Positions 55,880 to 64,000 of a stretch of 64,000 bases of DNA are shown here, in pieces. Origin of the DNA: Adiantum capillus-veneris (taxonomy: Eukaryota; Streptophyta; Polypodiopsida; Polypodiales; Pteridaceae); contig CM043944.1 of the NCBI GenBank assembly GCA_014529385.2, forward strand, positions 179,290,240 to 179,354,239, given 5' to 3'. The position numbers and the translations under genes were made by a program. Under the pieces are notes generated by a model that was given only the letters and a program-made list of their open reading frames with translations, was not told the DNA's origin and did not search any database. The first letter of the stretch is position 1, and the number at the start of each line of letters is the position of its first letter.

Positions 55880-57115
55880 ATGTTGTCAAAGAGTCTCTAA
55901 ATGATACTGATGTTTTAACAAAACAAAGTGGAAGGAATCAAGGAGAATTAGACTTGTCTAATTTTTTAAATAGATTCCAAGACGTATTTATTGACGTCAT
56001 CCCTATGGAGTTACCTCCAAAACGAGGGGATGATGACCATATGACAGAGCTTCTACCCAAGAGCTCACCACCTAATAAACCTCCCTATAATTTTTCTCAT
56101 CTCAATAGGAGGAGATTATGAGGCAAGTGCCTGAGCTGATAGACAAAGAGATGGTGAGGCCTAGATCCTCTCTTTTTGCTCCCCCATCCTTTTAGTGCAA
56201 AAGAAAGAAGGTAGATACCGCATGTGTATAGACTATCAAACACTAAATTGTATCATTATCAAAAACAAATTTCTCATAACTGCGGGTAGAAGATCTGTTT
56301 GATAAACTAAAAGGTTTGACCTACTTTAGTAGGATTGACCTAAAAGTGGATATCACCAAATAAGGAAAGTGAATGAAGATATCATAAAGACCGTGTTTTG
56401 TACAACATTTGGTCTTTATGAATATCTTGTCATGCCTTTTGGTTTGACAAATGCTCCAGCCACATTCAATCATTTAATGGAGAAAATATTTAGACCATAC
56501 CACATGTTCATGGATGATATCATCATCTACTCCAAGTCGTTGGAGGAACACAAGCAACATCTCTAGGTAAATTTTCAAGATTTGAGAGAGAACAAGCTTT
56601 TTATCAATAAAAAATAGAGTGAATTTTTCCTTCAATAGATTCAATACTTAGGTCATATTACCTCTCAAGATGGTATCCATATGGATCCATCAAAGTTGGA
56701 GGTAATAAAAGCCTGGCCTAATCCAAGGAATCTACATGTGCTACAATGCTTTATTGGTATGCGTGCATACTATAGATGTTTCATAGAAAAATTCTCTCAA
56801 ATAGAAGGACCATTACATGACTTAATAAAGAATAATGTTAAGTATTCATGGACTATTAAAGAGAAAAATGTGTTTGATAAGCTCAAAAAGAAGCTTACCT
56901 CCCAACCAATGCTTATGCTTCTAAATCTCTCAAGGCCATTTGAGGTCCAATGTGATGCTTGTGGTGATTTCCTTGGAGCAGTCTTGCTTCAAGAAGGGCA
57001 TGCCATAGCATATGAGAGTCGAAGGCTCAATACCAAGGAACATGTTTTGGACATATATGAAAAAGAGCTTTTAGCTGCTCTACATGACCTAGATACATGT
57101 ATCGGACTACAATAA
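55880..57115 (+). pseudogene. Reverse transcriptase and RNase H (second chromovirus)
   Basis: Starts with FLNRFQDVFIDVIPMELPP, then several frames with QVPELIDKEMVRP. The frame at 56369-56566 reads [19 protein letters not shown] and [16 protein letters not shown], with the active site FMDD intact. A frame at 56681-57115 covers the thumb (FIGMRAYYRCFIEKFS) and RNase H (VQCDACGDFLGAVLL, EKELLAALHDL). It breaks off after that, and the later RNase H part is deleted. Confidence 0.88.
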
Positions 57116-57116
57116 A

Positions 57117-58080
57117 GGAGGACTTACAATAGTATGTATCCAAATGTGTGATATGCCAAAAGACAAAGTCTAATAGAGGGAAACAACCTGGATCACTCCA
57201 ACCATTGCCAAGCCCTAATTCGCCATCAGAGAGTATATCCATGAATTAATCAAGCCTATCCATGGAAATACGGGAATATGGACAATAATTGACAGATTTA
57301 GCAAGCAAGCACACTTTATTCCTATCAAAAAGACTATTAAGGCACACGAAATGGAAACCCTCTTCATATCTCTGATTTTCAAACACCATGGATTGCCAGC
57401 ATCAATCGTGTCAAACAGAGATCCTAGAATGATCAGTAAATTTTGGAAAGGTCTCTTTGAAAATCTAGGTACAAGATTGAATTTCTCTTTGGCCTATTAC
57501 CCACAAACAGATGGCCAAAGTGAGATAGCCAATCTTACGATTTTTGATCTATTAAAGACTTATGTTACAGAAGTAGATCAACGCTCAAAATGGGAGAAGT
57601 TCTACCTCTTGTAGAGTATGTGTACAATAATACTGTCCATATTACTATGGGAAAGGAACCTTTTGAGATCATAGAGGGAAGACCTAAAAGTCCCTTGCTA
57701 CTTAAAGTACATGGGAAGATCTTTGATGAGTTTATGCGTGACCTACAACAATCTCTCTAAAAGACTAAAGAGTCTATATCCATCTCTCAACAAAGGCAAA
57801 AGGTTGCTGCTAATTATCATAGAATGGCCTTCATGTTCAAGGCAAATGATTGGGTCTTCCTCAAGTTTCCCAAGGCTCGATTGAGGCAAACATTGGGAAA
57901 AATCCTATGGGCCATCAAAAGTATTATGCTAAACTAGTAAAAAGATACTATGGTCCTTTTCAAATGTTGAATCCAATCAATGATATGTCTTATTAACTCA
58001 AATCTCCCAACCATTGGCTCATACACAATGCTTTCATGTGAGCCTACTCAAGCCCTACAAAGGAGAGCCACCAAAAAACC
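57117..58080 (+). pseudogene. Integrase (second chromovirus)
   Basis: Only the CxxC half of the zinc finger remains (about 57140-57160). Then come a core with WTIIDRFSKQAHFIPI, LPASIVSNRDPRMISKFW (Asp to Asn in the usual VSDRD) and YYPQTDGQSEIANL (Glu). A stop at 57612 follows, and a shifted continuation carries VEYVYNNTVH. Confidence 0.85.
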
Positions 58081-58124
58081 CAATTATTGAAGATCCCCCA
58101 TAAATCAAAGACCAAGAAGAGGTA

Positions 58125-58301
58125 CTATAACCCAAAGCTATCCTTGTACATGAGGACAAGGTGCTGAGGCATGGTAAGATTATCCCAGGATATCTTATTA
58201 TGTTCAAAAATTACCCTTTTGAAGATGCTAGATGGATGCAAGGAATACAGCTTAAGGATAGTATGAACCTTGTCAATGCTTACAACGCTACATTAGAGTA
58301 A
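58125..58301 (+). pseudogene. Chromodomain (second chromovirus)
   Basis: One frame reads ILVHEDKVLRHGKIIPGYLI, then MFKNYPFEDARWMQGIQLKD, matching the chromodomain type found at the end of plant chromovirus integrases, with the aromatic Y/W/W-type positions partly kept. It ends at TAA about 58301. Confidence 0.8.
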
Positions 58302-58648
58302 GCAAATGTAAATGTTTCTCTTAAAAGATCAATATTTTTGTCCTATACGAGTAATTCTCTTTTTGTTGTGCACAAATTTAAGTAGTATGCATACTGAAAA
58401 TCATGTTTGTGATGACGACGTCTCCTAAATACCAAGTAGAATTTTTCACTCTACTTAGGGAGAATGAAATGGACTCAAGAGTAGACATGCTTGCGGCAGC
58501 TAAGTCTCCGAAGCCCCAAATGGATTAGTCATCCATCTTGGAATGATGTCGTAGGGTAAAAATGGATCCTATACCCGCTAAGAAACATCAAGGATTAATC
58601 TCTTCTGCCTCATAGTCAAGGACGACTATGATTTCAAGAGAGAGGTAA

Positions 58649-58682
58649 TGTCATAAAATCTAATATCTAACTAACCCAAATG
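58649..58682 (+). repeat. 3' LTR stub (second chromovirus)
   Basis: 34 bp identical to 53473-53506 apart from one base, then unrelated sequence. The LTR is cut off here. Confidence 0.8.
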
Positions 58683-59920
58683 TATGTTATAATTTTAATC
58701 CCAATTTTCCACCTTGGCATAGAGCCACCAATTTAGCTTGGATGAATGTGGCTATGTTTGTGTTGAAACCCTATGCTACATAGAAAGGGATGAACAACTT
58801 CTTGTAGAATATGAATTTACATGACATCACTCGAATCTCATGATAAAGTCCCTTATATGAAAGTTATTGATAATCTATTTGAAACCGACTCTTTTTTACT
58901 GAGTATGTATCATGATAGACGCCATGAGTTGTGATGGCATTACCATGTTATGCAATGAATACTTGATTTCATTTCATACAAAAATATGTTCCTAACGTGG
59001 TACCCATAGAATTTCACAAGGTTTTTTGAGCTTGCATAATACTGCTCTATTTCAAATTTCATGTACCATGTTAAACATAATCCATACAAGAATTTGTATC
59101 TCATTGTACATATTTTATCAGAGCATAAACTTATGCATTAGCAATTTATGCAGTAGTTCATTTTGAATGCATTTTTTATTTTGTACCATTAAGAATATCC
59201 CAATAGTGGATTTTGGATGTAGCAAACCCATGCAAACCTTGTTTAGAATAGTTAAATGTTAAGTAAAGGATGCACTTCTCCATTCATACCTTGCTTAAAG
59301 TGTCTTGATGGTGGATTGAAAATTTCCTTGCTCCTCTCAAGAACTTTTATAGATTGGACAAATGGTGGATCTATGATGCACCCATATTTGCACAATGTTC
59401 TTTGAATGGAAAAGTACTAGTTTATTGAGTGCACCAACCACCCTTCCACAACTTGCTTGGAATGTTTGGTTTAAGATGCTACCACCTTCCAAGGTTTGTT
59501 TAGAATGGACAAATAGTAATTATAAGTTTCACTCATTTGTCTTTTGGTTACTTAGAAGTGCCAAGTTATGGGTGTAAATTTCACCTCCCATTAAAATAGC
59601 TATTTAGAATGGCCAAGTAGTGAACCTCATTTGCACATTTCCTTAAAAAACGTGTTTCAAATCATGAATTCATGGTATATGAAGCATCTTGCGTTTGGAA
59701 ACTTGTTAAGAATGGCCAATTGCTGGATGTAGGACGCACAAAAGCTTTAAGAATAGATTGTTTGGAATGGATTTCTCCACTAGTATGGATACATTTCCTT
59801 GCCCTATCTTTATACCAGAACTAGTGCAATCTTCATTGGTTCTACACACACAACCAACACAAACAATTTCATTGTCAAGTACCATGTGCACTTTTTTTCT
59901 AGATTCAAAGTCCATCCTAA
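58683..59920. repeat. Degenerate repeat zone before the 50-bp minisatellite
   Basis: No gene. From about 59230 a loose motif recurs irregularly: TTGTTTAGAATGGACAA, then GTGGTGGAT and GATGCAC. It is an older, diverged relative of the minisatellite that follows. Confidence 0.55.
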
Positions 59921-59924
59921 AATG

Positions 59925-60690
59925 AAAGAAGTGGTAGACCTTATGCTTGAATGATCCTTTATGATTGAATGGAGCATAGCTTGGAAAAGTGGTAGAAATT
60001 ATGGTTATCTATGCTTCAATAGAGCCTAGATTTAGTGGTGGACCTTGTGGCTCTCTATGCTAGAGTGGAACTTTGCTTGGACACATGGTGGACCTTGTGG
60101 CTACCTATGGTGGAATGGAGCGTAGCTTGAACAAGTGTTGGATTTAACGGCTCTCTATGCTTCAATAGAGAATAAATTGGACAAGTGGTGGACCTTATGG
60201 TCCTCTATGCTTCAATGGAGCATCGATTAGACAAGTGGTGGACCTTATGGATCTTTGTCTTTCAATAAAGTAGAGATTGGACACATGGTGAGCCTTGTAT
60301 GTTTCTATGCTTGAATGGGTTAGTTCCTTGGACAAGTGGTGGATCTTATGGCTCTATACCCTTCAATAAAGCATAGACTAGACAAGTGATGGACCTTGTG
60401 TTTTTCTATGCTTGAATCAATATTAGCTTGGACAAGTGGTGGGTCTTGTGGCTCTCTATGCTTGAATGGAGCATAGATTGGACAAGTGGTGGACCTCATG
60501 GCTCTATATGATTGAATAGAGCATAGAATGGGACCTTAAGGTCCTCTATGCTTGAATGAAACATAGCTTGGACAAGTGGTGAACCTTATGGCTCTCTATG
60601 TTTCAATATGGCATATATGATACAAATGGTGGATCTTATGGTCCTCTATAACTCAATAGATCTTGGCTTGGACAAGTGGAATGGAAAGAT
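59925..60690. repeat. 50-bp minisatellite, about 14 imperfect copies
   Basis: The unit is approximately GGACAAGTGGTGGACCTTAT-GGCTCTCTATGCTTGAATGG-AGCATAGATT. Starts of successive units fall near 60035, 60085, 60134, 60184, 60233, 60284, 60334, 60383, 60434, 60484, 60573, 60622 and 60672, a period of 49-51 bp; one unit near 60530 is shortened. Confidence 0.92.
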
Positions 60691-61510
60691 AGTGAATCTA
60701 GGATGCATTTTTTCTCTTACACCACCATGTTTAGAATGATCTTGTGATGGATGTTGGATGCACCACACCTTCCTTAATTTGATTCAAAAGGGCAAGTACT
60801 AAATACAAGATGCACTTTTCCTTCTCACACCTTGCTCAAAGTGGCTTAGGTGGTGGATTAAAATTTCCTTTACTCTTCAACAAGAACTTGAACATCAAAT
60901 CTCCAAGTGATGCATCTAAGAAACAATATGTGGCCTATAACATTTTAGAATGGACAAGTGGTAGATCTAAAATGCAAAAAAACTTCTATAAGTTGTTTAA
61001 AATAGTCACTTATTGTGAATCAAGGATGTGATAAGTGGTGAAAAATGTTTGTGGTGGATTTAGAATACACTCACTCTGGTAGAAGCCATTAAGGTTGGCC
61101 AAGTGGTGGATCTAAGATGAGTACTAGTCTTCCACAACTTGCTTTGATTCAATATATAGGATGCACACCACCATTCAAAACATCATTGGAACGACTTTGA
61201 TTTTATTTAGGATGCATCCTTCATTGCACAAACTATATATAATAATAAGATGGTGGATTTAGGATGCATTTCTCCTTTCATACTATGTTTAGAATGACCA
61301 AGTGGTGGATCTAAGATGCACCAAACCTTCTTAAATATTTTTTGAGAAATCCAAGCACTAAATAGAAAATGATGAGCTTTTCCTTCCAAAACTTTCTTAA
61401 GGTGGCGTGATTATGGATTGCAAATTTTCTTTCTCGCCTCCAAGAACTTGTCTAGATTGGCCAAGTGGTGAATCAAAGATGCATCCATCCTCACAAAACT
61501 TATTTAATAG
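60691..61510. repeat. Higher-order repeat zone after the minisatellite
   Basis: The motif set of 59230-59920 returns. A longer block (ACACCTTGCT(T/C)AAAGTG ... GGATT ... CAAGAACTT) is found three times, at about 59287, 60826 and 61389, suggesting an old higher-order structure. No gene; 61511-61782 is AT-rich and intron-like. Confidence 0.6.
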
Positions 61511-61782
61511 TATTGATTGAATGGATAGTGTTAGAAACATCTAGGATCTACTAAGGTTATAGTCTTACTCCTTTTCAAGTACATAAGTAACAAAATTAAA
61601 ATACTTATATTTTGGATAGAATTACCCTCTAAGTATTTTCTTCTTGCATAATAGACATGAAACAATAATGTTTGAGAAAAAGTGACGTTAATGTGGATGT
61701 CAATATTCATGTCAAGATATCTTGCTTGTTAATATGTCATCCTCTAGGAGGCTATTGTGTGATATTTCATTGTTTCTTTCTT

Positions 61783-63000
61783 AGATCCAGGGATTGAGGG
61801 TGGAATAGATAATAAATGCTTCAATCCAACAGAAAATAATGAGAGCCTTCCACATGTATCCACAAAGGTCTCACTTCAAGAATTGAATCCAATTATTGAT
61901 ACTCAAATGCAAATACCTGAGGCCTCTTTGCTGCATCTTTCACCTAAGGAAGCCATGGGTGAAAACTTTCAACCTATAAAAGATGTGCAAGAGAGTATTT
62001 TTGATGCAACTACTTTGGCTTCATCCAATCCCAAAAAATCCATGTTGATAGTAATATTGGACTTGAATGATCTACTATTGAAATTAAGTCAACAAACATC
62101 ATCTATTCATAAATCTATTCAATATGATTCACGAAGGCATACTGTGTTACGGCCAGGGTGCATCCACTTTTTAAAGACCAGATTAAGGAGATTCAATGTT
62201 GGGATTTGGTCAACAACTAGAGAAGATAATGTTTACCAGATGTTGAGAACACTTCAAAGCATTACAGAGGAGATGTTTCCATTTTTTTATAGTTTGGTCT
62301 CAAGAATCTTGCTATGTTCCCGAAGGCGTGCAATTTTTAAGACCATACAATCCTCAAGTTCCAGCTATGTTTAAGCCATTGGCAAAAATATCTGCATGCT
62401 TCGAATGTGATCCACGCAAAACAATTCTTCTTGATGACTCTCCATACAAATGTTGTATTTCACCTACAAATAATTGCATATTTCCTTCAAAGGTTGATGA
62501 AGAAAATATGGTTGATAATGTTATCATAGAAGAGTTGCTCCCATACTTGTTGCAACTTAACGAGAGCAAAGATGTGCGTGAGTTTATTGACTCTAATTAT
62601 TATGGACAAGGCCCAATTTCCAATGAAAATGAATACAAAGGTTTCATGGACTATTGGAAAGATCAAAACTCAATATGGTCGCAAAAGGAGATAACCACAA
62701 ATAAGCTACCAATGTTTGAGAAGCTCGAAGACCTTTTTGGCAAGTAGGGGGAATCAACTAATCCAAGTAGGGAAAAGGAGATTAGAAGGAATGATTGTAG
62801 AAACAATGGCAAAAGAAAAAACCAATATTGATATGATGAAGGGAGCACAACTAATATCCTTAGCAAGGAAGCTGGGTTGTGCCACACCATCATTGAAGGC
62901 TGTAACAGCTAAGGCTTTTGTGAAGAATCTACTCAATGAGAACAATCTTCTCAAAACACTAAGGTACTACTCACTAGAAATCATGTTGAATTTTCAATAA
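61783..63000 (+). pseudogene. FCP1/NIF-family (HAD-type) phosphatase-like gene, two frameshifts
   Basis: The open frame follows a good 3' splice site (TTTCTTTCTTAG at 61783). After about 85 non-conserved residues comes SMLIVILDLNDLLLKL, the HAD motif I in the D-x-N form I associate with plant NIF-like proteins. Then RPGCIHFLKTRLRRFNVGIWSTT follows (FCP1 'RP...F..GIWS'). A shift in the T7 run at 62282-62288 leads into a second frame with QESCYVPEGVQFLRP, then RKTILLDDSPYKCCISP, the conserved DDSPYK motif. A second shift near the T5 run at 62732-62736 leads into a Lys-rich C-terminus ending at a stop (63000) or at a donor-like AAGGTACTA. Such proteins are Ser/Thr phosphatases, often of RNA polymerase II CTD type. 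Two homopolymer-linked shifts mean either a pseudogene or base-count errors. Confidence 0.78.
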
Positions 63001-63504
63001 ATACTTTTGCAAATGATATTTGTATTTTGATTCAAAACACTCACTTCATCATGGTTTCTTGCATATTTCATCTAGATTATTCTTTGAAGGAGTACGTATT
63101 TCATAGGGAATTTGGACCATTTCATTCAGATGAAAGAAGAAACCTCTAAGAATAGCCAGGGGTTACTTTGTAAAATTTTGTGTCTTTGCGATCTAAAAAC
63201 AATTCACACAAAGATTATTCTCTATGTTTGAGCTTTTCTTGATATTCAACCATTGGTTTTCAGACCAATTGTCACCTAATTGTACTTCACCATTGGTTTT
63301 TAGACCAATTGTATCAATTGACTTGGAGAGCTTTAAATTTTACTTATGTATTGACAACTTGCCCTACTTTTATAATCACATGCTTTTTTAGTATTGTGAT
63401 ACCAATTTAAGATTCTTTTGGATGTCTATAGTGTCCAAATGTTGAAAGCTAAAACCATCAATTTTGTTTTAAGGTTTAAAAATGAATAGCAACTAAATAT
63501 TTTG
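63001..63504. other. Spacer or intron between the two FCP1-like sequences
   Basis: AT-rich. A block ACCATTGGTTTTCAGACCAA, itself a small hairpin (ATTGGT/ACCAAT), is duplicated at about 63249 and 63290. It ends with a T-rich stretch and TTTTTTTTAG at about 63514. Confidence 0.6.
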
Positions 63505-63514
63505 TGTTTTTTTT

Positions 63515-64000
63515 AGAGCCAAAAGAAAGAAATATGTTGTTGTTAGAGTCGGATAATTCATTTGAAAGAGAAAATTCTTCTATTCAACCTTTTATGGGCC
63601 TTCATTGGAACCATCAACCACCCCCTACTCAGTTATTTTGAAGCAACAACGGAGGGTTCTTCTCTTAGATATAGAGGGTTTACTACCTCATTCGGTTGAA
63701 ATGCAACACGATGATATTGTTCCATCATGGTCCAAGCACATGCGAATTGTGCTTGACAAAGATGAAATTTATCATGTGGTGCACCGTGATGCAGAAGCTT
63801 TCTTGGACTTTTGTTTGGGCTATTTTGAACCTTGGATATGGAGTTGCTATAACCTAACCAATGCTCAACATATACTTGAGATGTGCTTTCCTAGGCATTG
63901 TTCAAAGTTCAAGATGTTCATGAGCAACATATACTTGAGATGTGCTTTCCTACGCATTGTTCAAAGTTCAAGATGTTCATGAGCATTGTCAAATTCCAAA
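63515..64000 (+). pseudogene. Second FCP1/NIF-like sequence, partial
   Basis: After the acceptor-like TTTTTTTTAG, a frame reads RRVLLLDIEGLLPHSVEM (motif I, D-x-E), then VVHRDAEAFLDFCLGYFEPWIWSCYN, the same arrangement as in the first copy but clearly diverged from it. A 59-bp tandem duplication (63866-63982) then breaks the frame. It is the tail end of the window, so the rest is unseen. It could be a second gene or a second domain of one gene. Confidence 0.7.
63866..63982. repeat. 59-bp tandem duplication in the second FCP1-like sequence
   Basis: The unit starting CAACATATACTTGAGATGTG is at 63866-63924 and again from 63925, with one difference. 59 is not a multiple of three, so it shifts the frame. 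Confidence 0.92.

Larger units (their letters stand above)
53473..58682 (+). mobile_element. Second chromovirus, plus strand, heavily decayed
   Basis: The LTR start TGTCATAAAATC(A/T)AATATC occurs at 53473 and, after a polypurine tract (CAAGAGAGAGGTAA), at 58649. Between them are gag with a zinc knuckle, protease, RT, RNase H, integrase and a chromodomain, all frameshifted. The 3' LTR survives for only about 34 bp. The 5' LTR end and PBS could not be located; the LTR probably ends between 54400 and 54670. Confidence 0.85.

Overview
This is a stretch of plant nuclear DNA made almost entirely of transposable elements. The evidence is the presence of Ty3/gypsy chromoviruses with C-terminal chromodomains, Ty1/copia elements with a primer-binding site matching the 3' end of plant initiator tRNA-Met, a BED/DUF659-type hAT transposon with an 8-bp target duplication, plant-style LINEs, and very many long AG/CT, AC/GT and poly-C tracts. 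The species cannot be read from the sequence; a large, repeat-rich land-plant genome (fern or gymnosperm type) fits. I saw nothing bacterial: no operons, CRISPR or rRNA. I recognised no tRNA gene, though I could not run a scan.

Layout. 1-2.2 kb: two copies of a diverged direct repeat. 2.3-11.1 kb: a minus-strand chromovirus (LTR, gag, protease, RT, RNase H, integrase, chromodomain, LTR) whose integrase is split by a hAT element at 3336-6704. 11.5-14.2 kb: a probable LTR remnant and two composite microsatellite arrays. 14.2-28.2 kb: sparse decayed remnants (two copia gag regions, a gypsy gag, several LTR ends). 28.2-36.5 kb: a gypsy element with 2.4-kb LTRs that look nearly identical, around a dead interior. 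37.9-40.1 kb: four LINE 3' fragments. 40.3-50.0 kb: a possible terminal-inverted-repeat element holding an array of three large hairpins and, nested in it, a copia element at 45695-49805. 50.0-53.5 kb: a LINE RT half followed by a LINE ORF1/endonuclease half. 53.5-58.7 kb: a third, badly decayed chromovirus. 58.7-61.5 kb: a complex minisatellite. 61.8-64.0 kb: the only probable host-type genes, two tandem FCP1/NIF-family phosphatase-like sequences, both broken, the second cut by the window edge.

How the parts relate: insertions are nested (hAT in gypsy, copia in the TIR-like element), and almost every coding region has stops, frameshifts or deletions. The best-preserved coding sequences are the copia RT/RNase H (48.0-49.5 kb) and copia gag (46.3-47.3 kb).

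I did not find a clearly new multi-gene system. The most unusual structures are the hairpin array at 42.5-43.4 kb; the integrase-less copia insertion bracketed by a 33-bp duplication instead of the usual 5 bp; the young-LTR/dead-interior gypsy element; and the identical 94-bp units interleaved with GT/GA tracts at 12.2-12.7 kb. All similarity statements are by-eye comparisons, not computed alignments.
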